Under the pieces are notes generated by a model. The model saw nothing but the letters and a program-made list of their open reading frames with translations. It did not search any database and was not told the origin of the DNA. This document shows, in pieces, positions 43,096 to 51,980 of a stretch of 64,000 nt of DNA; position 1 is the first letter of the stretch, and each line of letters opens with the position of its first letter. The DNA comes from Verrucomicrobiota bacterium. Its GTDB lineage: Bacteria; Verrucomicrobiota; Verrucomicrobiia; Limisphaerales; UBA1319. The stretch lies in the NCBI GenBank assembly GCA_022711435.1, contig JAKLFB010000005.1, forward strand, positions 143,968 through 207,967, read 5' to 3'. A program made the translations under genes and the position numbers.

Positions 43096-43818
43096 ATGCG
43101 GCGATGGATTATCCGGCTCGCCTGCCTCGGCGTGGCGCTGGCCGCGGCGGCACTTCTGATGCTGGCTTTTGGGATCAACCGGGCGGTGAAGGAAGGCATC
43201 GAGCGGGGCGGCTCGAAGGCGGCTCAGGCGCCCATCACTGTCGGCCGCGTCTCGATCTCGCCCTTCTCGGGCGAGGGCCGGATCGAGGACCTCGTTGTGG
43301 GCAACCTCGAAGGCTTCAGCAGCCCATCCGCCTTTCAATCGGGCTCGATCCGACTGCGGTGGAAACCCAGCAGCCTGCTGTCGGATCCCATCGCCATCCG
43401 GAGCGTCGAGGTCGATGCACCCCAGATCTTCTGCGAAGCGGGCCTGGGCGGCAACAACCTGAACCGGATCGCCGACAATGTGACGGCCTATATCGAGCAA
43501 AGCAGGCTGCTCGACGAGTTCACACGGAAGCTGGCGATCGAGGAGTTTGTCATTCGGGGCGGCCAGCTGACGCTGCAGCTCAAGGGGGTCAGCATCCTCA
43601 AGACAAAGGTCTCGCTGCCCGAGATCCGGCTGGAGAACCTCGGCGGCGACAAGGGCGGCATCACGCCTGCGGAGCTGACCCTGAAGGTCCTGGGCGCTCT
43701 GCTCGAGAGGGTCGGCGCCGCGGCGGGGGATAACCTCCCCCGCATGGGCGTCCGCGCCCCTTCTACACCACCTCGCGATACACGTCCGGATGCGGCCGGG
43801 GAATCAGGACGGCGTTGA
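43096..43818 (+). CDS. AsmA-like membrane-anchored protein
   Basis: 240 residues with an N-terminal membrane anchor (RLACLGVALAAAALLMLAFGI) and a beta-rich part (ITVGRVSISPFSGEGRIEDLVVGN, IRLRWKPSSLLSDPIAIRSVEVDAP) of the AsmA/DUF748 type, which includes inter-membrane lipid transfer and envelope proteins. The last 18 codons run over the end of the convergent pduT gene (43763-43818), so the C-terminus is either short or read through. The TPR gene is 3 bases upstream. Confidence 0.7.
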   Translation: MRRWIIRLACLGVALAAAALLMLAFGINRAVKEGIERGGSKAAQAPITVGRVSISPFSGEGRIEDLVVGNLEGFSSPSAFQSGSIRLRWKPSSLLSDPIAIRSVEVDAPQIFCEAGLGGNNLNRIADNVTAYIEQSRLLDEFTRKLAIEEFVIRGGQLTLQLKGVSILKTKVSLPEIRLENLGGDKGGITPAELTLKVLGALLERVGAAAGDNLPRMGVRAPSTPPRDTRPDAAGESGRR

Positions 43819-44314
43819 CCAGCGAGCCTGCGTCGGCGATCACCTTGCGGCCGGCCGCCAAGGCGGCTTGGACCGATCCGATGTCGCCGGTCATGGTCAG
43901 GAACGCCTTGCCGCCCAGCGCCATCGCCAGACGGATCTCGGTCAGGGTCACGCTGGCGGCCTTGGCGGCCGCATCCGCCCCCTGGAGCAGGGCCGAGACA
44001 TTGAACGACTCGATCACGCCCAGCGCGCCGTTGATCTCCGCCGGCTGCGAACGCCCCAGGGCGGCCATCACCTCCGGATGCACGTTGGGCACGCAGAAAT
44101 GATCGATCAGACAGCCCGAGGCCGCCTCGCATCCGGCCTCGACGGCGGCCTGGACGGCGGCGGTTTCGCCACCGACCACCACCATGTATTTCCCGGAACA
44201 GATCGACCGCGACAGCAGCAGCCGGACCTGGCCCGCCTTGAGCATGGTGTCGGCCACAAGGAATCCAGCGGCCACGCTGGATAGTTCGACGAGTCCCAAT
44301 GACTTCTCTTTCAT
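43763..44314 (-). CDS. pduT: microcompartment shell protein, two BMC domains (PduT-like)
   Basis: 183 residues. Two tandem BMC domains: LGLVELSSVAAGFLVADTML (about 6-25) and ALGVIESFNVSALLQGADAA (about 97-116). The motif SRSICSGKYMVVVGGE aligns with the PduT segment around its Fe-S-binding Cys; the Cys is conserved. Proteins of this type form trimers in the shell and carry electrons across it. Start ATG overlaps the stop of pduS as ATGA. No other shell or enzyme gene is seen nearby, so the pair is an orphan in this window. The 3' end overlaps the convergent AsmA-like gene by 56 bases. Confidence 0.88.
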   Translation of the reverse strand: MKEKSLGLVELSSVAAGFLVADTMLKAGQVRLLLSRSICSGKYMVVVGGETAAVQAAVEAGCEAASGCLIDHFCVPNVHPEVMAALGRSQPAEINGALGVIESFNVSALLQGADAAAKAASVTLTEIRLAMALGGKAFLTMTGDIGSVQAALAAGRKVIADAGSLVNAVLIPRPHPDVYREVV

Positions 44315-45627
44315 GAAATCCTTTCCAGCACCACCCGATCGGCCAATGCGGCCACGCGGCCCGCGAACGGAGCGTGGATCGCCGCGCCGAGCGCCTTGTC
44401 GGGGATCGCGCCCAGGGGCTGGCCGGAGCCGACCAGGTCGCCCGCCTTGACCAGCGGCTGGCAGGGCGCCCCGGCCCCCTGCTTCAGAGGCAGCACGACT
44501 CGATCCAGCCCGATCTCGGCGTCCCGATAGGGCGCCGGCCGGTCGTAATCGGCCACCCCGAGCCGCTGCGTCAGCAGCCGGATCGGCACCCGGCGGCCGT
44601 CGCGCAGGGGATGCGCCCGGACCTCGGTCGGGCCTGTCCATTTCAGGTTCCGCTGCCGCAGGGCTGCCTTGGACGCGTCGCAGGCTTCCTTGGGGAAGAG
44701 CTGCTCCGGGCACGCATACAGGGTGCAGAGCCCGCACGAGCAGCAAAGCGCCGCATAGAGGTTCCAGTAATCCTCACCGGCCGCCGTGAACCCCAGGCTT
44801 CGCATCACCTGATGGGGCTCGATGGCGTAGCCCAGCAGGTAGCGCGGACAGAGCTCGGTGCAGAACCGGCACTGGTCGCAAGCGGACTTGCCGATCTGGG
44901 CCTGGCGCTCGCCCGGCTGGAGCTTGCGCTGGATGACCGGATGATCCCGCGGCAGCACCACGATGCCCGTGGTGGTCTTCACGATCGGCGTCTCGAGATC
45001 GTCCGTCACCGATCCCATCATCAGCCCGCCGATGCACAGGACCGGATCGCCGGTGGCCAGGCCGCCGGCGGCCTCGATCGCCGCCCGGATCGGAGCGCCC
45101 AGCGGCAGGCTCAGCGTCGCGGGCTCGCGCACCGCGCCGGCAACGGTCAGGACCTTTTGCGTCACCGGCCGCCCCTCGGCGGCGGCTGCCACGTTCGCCG
45201 CCGTTTCCACGTTCATCACTACCACGCCGACCTGGATCGGGATGCCGCCCGGCGGGATCAGCCGGCCGGTGACGGAATAGACCAGGTCATACTCGTCTCC
45301 AGCCGGGTAGTAATCGCCCAGGAGATGCACTCGGATCGATGTGCTTTTAGAGGCGGCTTCAATCGCATCGATGGCGTCGTGTTTCTTGGCTTTGACCCCG
45401 ACCACGCCTGTCCGGGCGCCGACGGCTTCCATGGCCAGCTGCAGGCCCGCCACCACCTGATCCGCCGCCCGCTCCATCAGCACGGCGTCCTTGTGCAGCA
45501 GCGGCTCGCATTCCGCACCGTTGACGATCACCGTGTCGGCGTGGGCGGACAGCTTGACGTGCGTGGGAAATCCCCCGCCGCCAGCGCCCACTACCCCCGC
45601 CTCTCGAACCAGATCAGCAAGCTTCAT
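44311..45627 (-). CDS. pduS: PduS-like iron-sulfur flavoprotein (RnfC-like)
   Basis: 438 residues from ATG 45627; longer in-frame starts give unlike sequence. Near the N-terminus is GAGGGGFPTHVKL, the glycine-rich NADH/FMN-binding start of the RnfC/NuoF/PduS family, then NGAECEPLLHKD. Two ferredoxin-type motifs follow: CDQCRFCTELCP and CCSCGLCTLYACP. A C-terminal lipoyl-like sandwich domain (AGAPCQPLVKAGDLVG, GAAIHAPFAGRVAALAD) completes PduS. It passes electrons from NADH, in Pdu systems for cobalamin reduction, probably to PduT. Its start lies 340 bases from the divergent isomerase-like gene. Confidence 0.88.
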   Translation of the reverse strand: MKLADLVREAGVVGAGGGGFPTHVKLSAHADTVIVNGAECEPLLHKDAVLMERAADQVVAGLQLAMEAVGARTGVVGVKAKKHDAIDAIEAASKSTSIRVHLLGDYYPAGDEYDLVYSVTGRLIPPGGIPIQVGVVVMNVETAANVAAAAEGRPVTQKVLTVAGAVREPATLSLPLGAPIRAAIEAAGGLATGDPVLCIGGLMMGSVTDDLETPIVKTTTGIVVLPRDHPVIQRKLQPGERQAQIGKSACDQCRFCTELCPRYLLGYAIEPHQVMRSLGFTAAGEDYWNLYAALCCSCGLCTLYACPEQLFPKEACDASKAALRQRNLKWTGPTEVRAHPLRDGRRVPIRLLTQRLGVADYDRPAPYRDAEIGLDRVVLPLKQGAGAPCQPLVKAGDLVGSGQPLGAIPDKALGAAIHAPFAGRVAALADRVVLERIS

Positions 45628-45967
45628 GCGCGCACGCAGCCATAGCACTGTTCCAAGCCCAGCGTCCAGCGCCGATTTCAGACTGCGACGGCGTGGCGGG
45701 CAACCACTTTCAGACAGCCTGGCGGGTAACTTGCACTCCAGTAGCCGATTGTCTTCTCCCTCCCCTCCGCGGCAGTGGAGGGGAGGGACGGGGAGAGGCG
45801 GTCGATCGGTTTTGGATCCCCCCTCCCTCTGCCCCCCCGCTCGTCCCTCGCGGAGGGAAACCAGGGCAGGCTTGCGAGAGGCGAGGGAGCGGGTCTGGGC
45901 ATCCATTTCTACCTCGACGCGCCAGGGGGGTGGCCCTTACATTTGTCAGCCAATCGCCGAACCACCT
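45628..45967. promoter_or_regulatory. divergent intergenic region with strong hairpin
   Basis: 340 bases between pduS and the isomerase-like gene. It contains a perfect 12-base inverted repeat, 45757-45768 (TCCCTCCCCTCC) and 45777-45788 (GGAGGGGAGGGA), with an 8-base loop. It could act as a regulator site or as another member of the palindromic family seen at 22381 and 24483. No cobalamin riboswitch could be identified. Promoters for both genes should lie here. Confidence 0.4.
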
Positions 45968-47545
45968 ATGAACACCCATCGATTCTATCCCGGTTGCGCA
46001 TGCTGTCCCATGAACCGCCGGCAGTTCCTGGCTGCCGCCGGAACGGCTTCCGCGGCCATGGCCGCCGAGTGGAGCGCTCGATTGGCCGCCGCAGCCGAGT
46101 CCCCTGCCCTTTCTGCCAATGGCAAAGTCCGCATCCGGATCGTCTACTCGCTGCACGAGACCAAACAAAACCGTCCGGACTGGCCCAACACCGGCTTCGA
46201 TTTTGCGCCCGTCATGGACCGGATCAATTCGAGGCTGCGCGGCCGGTTCCCCGGGTTCGAGTTCCTGCCCGTTGAAGCCAATAGCCCGGATCAGGCCAAG
46301 AAGATCCTGGCGGACGACCAGGACCGCGGGATTGACGGCTACCTGGTCTACCAGATGAACTGCTGGAACCGGGTGGTTCAGACCATCGCCGAGTCGGGCA
46401 AGCCGGTGCTTTACGCCGATTTCCAGTATGGCGGCAGCGGCGGGTTCCTGGTGTATACAGCCGGTTTTCTGCGCCAGCAGGCGCCCAACGTCGGGTTTGT
46501 GGCATCGTCGCGGTTCCCGGATCTGGCTGCCGCGGTCGAGTGCTTCGCGGATGTGAAGAGCAGCGGCCATGCAGCCGGTTTCGCGGAGGCGACCCGGCGG
46601 GTGCGGATTGCGCGCACCCCGGCGGCAGGCGACCTGGCGTGCACCGCCGATCCGCTGTCGGTTCTGCCCACGGCCGAGTGCGTGCAGCGCATGAAGGCAT
46701 CCAGGATCCTCGCCGTGCGCGGGCAGGAATCCGGCCCCGCAGCGCCGGTCATGGGGATCCCGGTCGAGCACGTGCCGTTTGCCGAAGTCAACGAGGCCTG
46801 GAAAGCAGCGGATCCGGACCAGGCGCGCGCGCTGGCGGACCGATGGGAGAAGACCGCCGAGCGCATCGAGGGGGTCTCGCGGGAGACCCTCGAGCAATCG
46901 GCGGCGATGTTCCTGGCCCAGAAGGCCGTGCTGCGGAAGCACGACGCCAATGCCATCACCATCAATTGCCTGGGCGGTTTCTATGGCGGGCATATCCATG
47001 CCTACCCGTGCCTTGGATTCCACGAGTTGCTCAACGAAGGCCTGGTGGGCGCCTGCGAATGCGATGTCCGCTCCACAGCCACGATGGTCGCCATCACCAC
47101 GCTGACCCAGGGCCGGCCCGGCTACATTTCGGATCCGGTCATTGACACCTCCAAGCGCCAGATCATCTACGCGCACTGCGTGGCGTCGAACCGCGCCTTC
47201 GGGCCGCGGGGCCAGGCCAACCCTTTTCAGATCCTGACTCATTCGGAGGACCGCCAGGGCGCATCGGTCCGATCCCTGCTGCCGGTCGGCTACCTGACCA
47301 CCACGCTCGAGATCGCGCCGGATCGGAAGGAGATCCTGCTCCATCAGGGCAAGGCCGTGGCCAATGTGCCCGACGACCGGGCCTGCCGGACCAAGCTGGC
47401 CGCCGAACCCCTGGGCGACCTCGAGAAGCTTTTCACCCTGTGGGATCACTGGGGCTGGCACCGCGTCACCGCCTACGGGGACCTCAAAGCGCCCGTCTAC
47501 GCCCTCGCCGATGCCATCGGATGGAAGGTGATCGAGGAAGCTTGA
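45968..47545 (+). CDS. Tat-exported fucose/arabinose isomerase-like protein
   Basis: 525 residues from ATG 45968 (ATG 46010, MNRRQFL..., is an alternative start). NRRQFLAAAGTASAAMAAE is a twin-arginine-like signal with the weaker NRRQF form. The rest (VLYADFQYGGSGGFLVYTA, NAITINCLGGFYGGHIHAYPCLGFHEL, ECDVRSTATMVAITTLTQGRPG) follows the L-fucose/L-arabinose isomerase fold, including the conserved Glu/Cys segment with GACECD. Family members with Tat signals in PVC bacteria are poorly known. Adjacent pduS-pduT suggests a link to fucose or rhamnose breakdown, which in PVC bacteria uses a microcompartment, but the Tat signal means the protein acts outside the cytoplasm. Both are inferences. Confidence 0.7.
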   Translation: MNTHRFYPGCACCPMNRRQFLAAAGTASAAMAAEWSARLAAAAESPALSANGKVRIRIVYSLHETKQNRPDWPNTGFDFAPVMDRINSRLRGRFPGFEFLPVEANSPDQAKKILADDQDRGIDGYLVYQMNCWNRVVQTIAESGKPVLYADFQYGGSGGFLVYTAGFLRQQAPNVGFVASSRFPDLAAAVECFADVKSSGHAAGFAEATRRVRIARTPAAGDLACTADPLSVLPTAECVQRMKASRILAVRGQESGPAAPVMGIPVEHVPFAEVNEAWKAADPDQARALADRWEKTAERIEGVSRETLEQSAAMFLAQKAVLRKHDANAITINCLGGFYGGHIHAYPCLGFHELLNEGLVGACECDVRSTATMVAITTLTQGRPGYISDPVIDTSKRQIIYAHCVASNRAFGPRGQANPFQILTHSEDRQGASVRSLLPVGYLTTTLEIAPDRKEILLHQGKAVANVPDDRACRTKLAAEPLGDLEKLFTLWDHWGWHRVTAYGDLKAPVYALADAIGWKVIEEA

Positions 47546-47550
47546 CGCTG

Positions 47551-48762
47551 CTAGATCCGAATTTCCCGGACCCGGCGGCCATCGGTCACGCGGTCGCTCG
47601 GGTAAAGGATGACCGGGTCTCCTTCCTGCAATCCCTCGAGGATTTGGGTCTCGATCCCGTTGGAGTGGCCTGTTTGGACCGCCCGCAAGCGAGCGCGGCC
47701 ATCCTGAACGACAAAGGCCATCCACTGATCCCCCCGCCGGAACAGGGCGCCCGCAGGAGCCTTGAGGGCGCGATCAGTCTCCCAAACCAGGATGCGGGCC
47801 TCGACGCGGAACTGGTCCCCCAGACCCGGCCGCAGCTCCGGCGGCGTGATCAGGTCCGCAATCGCGTTGACGCGCTGCTCCTCGACGCCCAGAGCCGATA
47901 CCTTGGTGAACGCCGCCGGCTCGACCAGCCGGATCCGGGCTTCGAGCGGTGGATGGCCGCCCCACTGATCGAGCTCCACCTTTGCGCCCGGCTTCAGCGC
48001 CGCCCCATCGCGCGATAGGACCTCGATCACAACCTCCAGATTCGCCGGATCGCCGACCTCGACCAGGGGCGTCCCCGCCGTCACCACCCGCGCGTTCTCG
48101 TCGAACACACGCAGTACCCGCCCGCTGGCAGGCGCCAGCACCTCGATCGTCCGCGGGTCCGCATGGGCAGCGGGTGCGACCTGAAATTCCGCCAGCTCGG
48201 CCTCGGCCTGGCGCAGCGCGTTCTCGGCCACGGCCATCTCGCGGGCGGCCGCCGTCTCGCGCCATTGGGCCGGTTCGAGCTCCTGGATGGAGACCGCCTT
48301 CTGCGCATAGAGCCGATCGATCCGCTCGCGCTCGCTCCGGGCGAACTGGAGTGCCGCGCGCGCCTTCTCGAGGCTGGCGGCGGCCATGTTGCGCCGCGCC
48401 TCGGCCTGCGTGCGGCTGCGCGCATCAAGCAGGCCCGGCGCCAGCGGCTCGATTTGCGCCAGGACGGTCTTGCCTCCCGTGACATCGAAACCCGCCTTGT
48501 AGGGGATCCGGCGCAGCTGGCCGGTGACCGGCGCCGACAGGACATACCGGTGTTGAATCCGGGTTTTGCCCTCCTCCTGGATATAGGACTGAAGGCTGCC
48601 AACCGCGACGCGGCCAGTCTCGACCGGGACCGGCTGCGGCCAGAGCCCCGCGACAATCAGCGCGGCCAAGGCCATCGCCCCCCCATACGGCAGCCATCGG
48701 CGATGCCGGTGGCTGGAAGCCGATCGGCTGGCGGCGGCATTCTGTTGCGCGAGCGCGTTCAT
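47551..48762 (-). CDS. HlyD-family periplasmic adaptor of an ABC efflux system
   Basis: 403 residues. One N-terminal anchor helix (YGGAMALAALIVAGLWP), then lipoyl-like halves (YVLSAPVTGQLRRI and VLAPASGRVLRVFDENARVV) around a helical hairpin (ARSRTQAEARRNMAAASLEKARAAL...), and a beta-barrel C-terminus ending RVREIRI. It should link the inner-membrane transporter to an outer-membrane channel. Start overlaps the stop of the FtsX permease gene as ATGA, so three genes form one operon. No outer-membrane factor gene is seen. Confidence 0.88.
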   Translation of the reverse strand: MNALAQQNAAASRSASSHRHRRWLPYGGAMALAALIVAGLWPQPVPVETGRVAVGSLQSYIQEEGKTRIQHRYVLSAPVTGQLRRIPYKAGFDVTGGKTVLAQIEPLAPGLLDARSRTQAEARRNMAAASLEKARAALQFARSERERIDRLYAQKAVSIQELEPAQWRETAAAREMAVAENALRQAEAELAEFQVAPAAHADPRTIEVLAPASGRVLRVFDENARVVTAGTPLVEVGDPANLEVVIEVLSRDGAALKPGAKVELDQWGGHPPLEARIRLVEPAAFTKVSALGVEEQRVNAIADLITPPELRPGLGDQFRVEARILVWETDRALKAPAGALFRRGDQWMAFVVQDGRARLRAVQTGHSNGIETQILEGLQEGDPVILYPSDRVTDGRRVREIRI

Positions 48763-51128
48763 TCGGGCGCTTTCAGGGCCCCCACCAGATCAAGACGGTT
48801 CAAGTTCCGCAAGACAAACAGCAGCGAGAGCACCGATGACAACGTCACCACCAGCACGGCAAATGCATAGTTGCGCGCGGTCAACACCAGCGGCAGGCGC
48901 ACCGTCTCGGTGTTGACGGCGGAGATGATGACCGAGGCAAAGCCCGCCCCCAGCAGCAATCCCAACGGCACCGCCACCAGCGCCAGCAGCACCAGCTCTG
49001 TCACCAGAACGGCCCCCACCTCGCGGCGCGAGAAACCGACCACCCGCAGCGTCGCCAGCTCGCGAGCGCGCTCGGCCAGGGAGATCCGCGCGTTGTTGTA
49101 GACCACGCCGAACGCCACCACGGTGGCGAAGACCAGATAGATCCGCTGAATGAAACCGATGCTGGCCGCCGTTGTCCGCCGGAACGCATCCCGGAGCGAG
49201 TCCTTGATGGCCACCCAGCCGACCGCGGGGATCTCCTTCAGCGCCCGGAGGAAGGCCCCCCGCTGCGACTCGTCCACGGTGAAGGTCGCGCCGCTGATCA
49301 TGTCCCCTTCCCCCAGCAGCCGGTTCAGCGCCCCGATCTCCATGTATGCGGTGACCCCGGTGAAATCCTCGGCCAGCCCGGCCAGCGGGACGCTCCGGAT
49401 CCGGCGTCGCCCATCGAGCGCCTCGACCACCAGCTCGCCCCCCACCCGGGCATCGAGCGCGTCCGCGAGCTTCGCCGACAGCACCAGCCCCTGGCGCGGC
49501 AATTCCATTCGGCGGGACGCGGCATCGAGCATGCGCACATGGGCGCCCCCCTCCGGCAGCCCCTGGATCCCCACCTGCCGGCGCCGATGCCCGTGGTGCA
49601 TCCGGACGTAGACATTTCGAACCGGCTCGATCGCGGTCACCCCGGGGAGCTGGCGGAGCAGATGCCGCACCCCGATCTCGGCCGGCTCGACCAGGCCGAT
49701 CTCGATCTCCTGACGCTCGACCACGTCCCACTGGTAATCGAGGACTTCCTCGATCCCGTGGCGAAAGGCGTTGGGCACGATGAGAATCCCGGTCGCCAGC
49801 GCCAGCCCCGCCACGGTGAACAGCGCCTGGATCGGCTGGCGCTCGAGGTTGCGGGCGGCGATTCGAAACGTGTGCGACAGAAGCCGTCCCAACCCCGTTC
49901 GCTCGAGCCATGCGGGCCGGTAGTCCGCCGGCGGCTCCGGCCGCATCGCCACCGCCGGCGGAAGCCGCGCGGCTCGCCGGACCGCCACGAACACGCCCGC
50001 CGTCGCCGCCGCTGCGCTGACCCCCACCGCCCACAGCAGCGCCGACCGATCCAGCCGAAATGCCAGCTCCGGAAACCGGAAGAACAACGTGTAAACATCC
50101 ACGATCCGATGCCCGATGGCCACGCCGCCAAGACCGCCCAGCAGCGTCCCTCCCGCAACCATCACCAGCGCGAACTTCAGGTAGTGGATCGCGATCTGCC
50201 GGTTGGTGAAGCCGAACGCCTTCAGAACCGCGATCTGCTCGCGCTGCAGGATCAGCAGCCGGGTCAGCACCGCGTTGGTCATGAAGGCTGCCACGCTCAG
50301 GAACACCAGCGGAAACCCGATCGACATGATCCGCAGCACCCGGATCTCGTCCGTGACCCGGATGTGCGACGGATGATCGCCCCGGCCGAAGGCGCCCCGT
50401 CCGCCGAACGGGATCAGGAGGCGATCGACGGCGTCGATCACAGGGCGCTCGGCGGCGCCCGGGGCCAAGGCCAGCGCCAGGCAATCGAACGCCCCGTCCA
50501 GATCGAACGCCGCCGCCAGCTCGCCGTAGAACATCCAGAACGTCCCGTAAGTCCGGCTGTCGGGCAAAGGCACCCCAGGCCGCGATTCGAAGATGAACTC
50601 GGGCGAGAGCACGACGCCCGCGATCTGGAACGTCTGGCGCCGCCCGTTGACCAGCATGGCCAGCCGATCGCCGGGCCGGAGCCGGTTGGCCGCCGCGAAT
50701 GCCTCGCCCACCAGCACCTCGCCCCGGCTGCCCGGCGCCAGCCACCGCCCCGCCCGCAGAAACAGGCGGTTGAGCTCCGGCGCGCCCCGATCCGGCAGCG
50801 AATGGAGCTGGCCGCTGGCCGGCTCGTCGACCCCCGGCAGATCGAGCGTGACATGGACTGCGATCGACGCCTGCACGGCGGCCACGCCCGGGATGCGGGC
50901 CGCCCGCTCGGCCACGGCGAGGGGGGCCCGCTCGAGATGAACGAACAGATCCGCGAACCGGTGCGATTCGTAATACTCGAAGCGCGTGCTCTCGAGCGAG
51001 TGGATCAGGCTGCGAGCCATGATCATCATCGCCAGACCGCAGCCCATCACCAGCGCGACCGCCACCGACTGCCCCTTGAGCCGGCGCAGATCCCGCAGCA
51101 GCTTGCGATCCAAACCCGAGATCATCAC
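48759..51128 (-). CDS. FtsX-like permease of an ABC efflux system
   Basis: 789 residues. One N-terminal helix ([19 protein letters not shown]), a long periplasmic region, then two FtsX domains (around residues 260-390 with [22 protein letters not shown]... and 660-780 with [23 protein letters not shown]) typical of the long form seen in Cyanobacteria-type DevC/MacB relatives. It makes the membrane part of a MacAB/DevBCA-type mechanotransmission exporter. Start overlaps the ATPase gene by 4 bases. Substrates of such pumps include peptides, glycolipids and macrolides; the one here is not evident. Confidence 0.88.
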   Translation of the reverse strand: MMISGLDRKLLRDLRRLKGQSVAVALVMGCGLAMMIMARSLIHSLESTRFEYYESHRFADLFVHLERAPLAVAERAARIPGVAAVQASIAVHVTLDLPGVDEPASGQLHSLPDRGAPELNRLFLRAGRWLAPGSRGEVLVGEAFAAANRLRPGDRLAMLVNGRRQTFQIAGVVLSPEFIFESRPGVPLPDSRTYGTFWMFYGELAAAFDLDGAFDCLALALAPGAAERPVIDAVDRLLIPFGGRGAFGRGDHPSHIRVTDEIRVLRIMSIGFPLVFLSVAAFMTNAVLTRLLILQREQIAVLKAFGFTNRQIAIHYLKFALVMVAGGTLLGGLGGVAIGHRIVDVYTLFFRFPELAFRLDRSALLWAVGVSAAAATAGVFVAVRRAARLPPAVAMRPEPPADYRPAWLERTGLGRLLSHTFRIAARNLERQPIQALFTVAGLALATGILIVPNAFRHGIEEVLDYQWDVVERQEIEIGLVEPAEIGVRHLLRQLPGVTAIEPVRNVYVRMHHGHRRRQVGIQGLPEGGAHVRMLDAASRRMELPRQGLVLSAKLADALDARVGGELVVEALDGRRRIRSVPLAGLAEDFTGVTAYMEIGALNRLLGEGDMISGATFTVDESQRGAFLRALKEIPAVGWVAIKDSLRDAFRRTTAASIGFIQRIYLVFATVVAFGVVYNNARISLAERARELATLRVVGFSRREVGAVLVTELVLLALVAVPLGLLLGAGFASVIISAVNTETVRLPLVLTARNYAFAVLVVTLSSVLSLLFVLRNLNRLDLVGALKAPE

Positions 51129-51856
51129 CAGTGGAGACTGTGGACCGGGGCCCGGCGCGGGTTCTGCCGGACCTGGTGCACCCGGCCGTCAGACAGATGG
51201 ATCACCCGGTCCGCGATGTCCGCCATGACCGCGTTGTGGGTGATGATCACGGTCAGCGTCCCCAGCTCGCGGTTGACGTGCTCGATCGCCTCGAGCACCG
51301 CCACGCCCGTCCGCACATCGAGCGCGCCCGTCGGCTCGTCGCACAGCAGCATCTCGGGGCGCTTGGCGATCGCCCGCGCGATGGCCACCCGCTGCTGCTC
51401 GCCTCCGGAAAGCTCGGCCGGGAAATGATCCATCCGCGCGCCCAGCCGCACCAGCTCGAGAGCCGTCTCGGGCGGCATCGGATCGCGCGCGATCTCGGTG
51501 ATCAGCGCCACGTTCTCCCGCGCCGTCAGGCTGGGTATCAAATTGTAGAACTGGAAGACGAATCCCACGCAGTCGCGCCGGTATTGGGTGAGCCTCCCCT
51601 CATCCGCCCCCGTCAGCTCAAAATCCCGATACCGCAGCTCGCCCGACGTCGGCACATCCAGTCCGCCCAGGCTGTTGAGCAGCGTGGTCTTGCCGCTGCC
51701 CGACGGCCCCAGCAGCACCACCAGCTCGCCCGCGTAGAGATCCAGGTCCACACCCGCCAGCGCGCGCACCGCCGCCTCGCCTTCCCCGTAGATCTTGGCC
51801 AGCCCGCGCGCCCGAAGAACCGGGCTGCTGTCGGGCGAATTGAAATCCGAATTCAT
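51125..51856 (-). CDS. ABC transporter ATPase, LolD/MacB type
   Basis: 243 residues. Walker [15 protein letters not shown]-loop FVFQFYNLI, signature [14 protein letters not shown], Walker [12 protein letters not shown] and switch His TVIITHN are all intact. The sequence follows the LolD/MacB/DevA group, which act with FtsX-type permeases. Start 51856 begins the three-gene operon; the REP-like hairpins just upstream lie between it and the oxidoreductase gene. No regulator is adjacent. Confidence 0.93.
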   Translation of the reverse strand: MNSDFNSPDSSPVLRARGLAKIYGEGEAAVRALAGVDLDLYAGELVVLLGPSGSGKTTLLNSLGGLDVPTSGELRYRDFELTGADEGRLTQYRRDCVGFVFQFYNLIPSLTARENVALITEIARDPMPPETALELVRLGARMDHFPAELSGGEQQRVAIARAIAKRPEMLLCDEPTGALDVRTGVAVLEAIEHVNRELGTLTVIITHNAVMADIADRVIHLSDGRVHQVRQNPRRAPVHSLHW

Positions 51857-51870
51857 CGTGCGCTGAACCG

Positions 51871-51937
51871 CCGGGTCGGGGGACCCGGCCTACACCAGGC
51901 GGACGCTCGCGATGTAGGCCGCGTGCCCCCACGCGGC
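51871..51937. repeat. pair of REP-like hairpins
   Basis: Two stem-loops: CCGGGTC/GACCCGG (51871-51877, 51882-51888) and GCCGCGTG/CACGCGGC (51918-51925, 51930-51937). Both lie beside GTAGGCC-type sequence. They fill the gap between the Gfo/Idh gene and the ATPase gene and may be a bidirectional terminator or REP element. Confidence 0.5.
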
Positions 51938-51980
51938 GCTTGATGATCTGGTTCTCCCAATACCTTCTCTGGCGGCTGGC

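Noticed and set aside
45628..45967. Cobalamin riboswitch upstream of pduS
   Set aside because: No B12-box-like core (GCCACTG) or the required long folded leader was recognised; only a simple hairpin is present.
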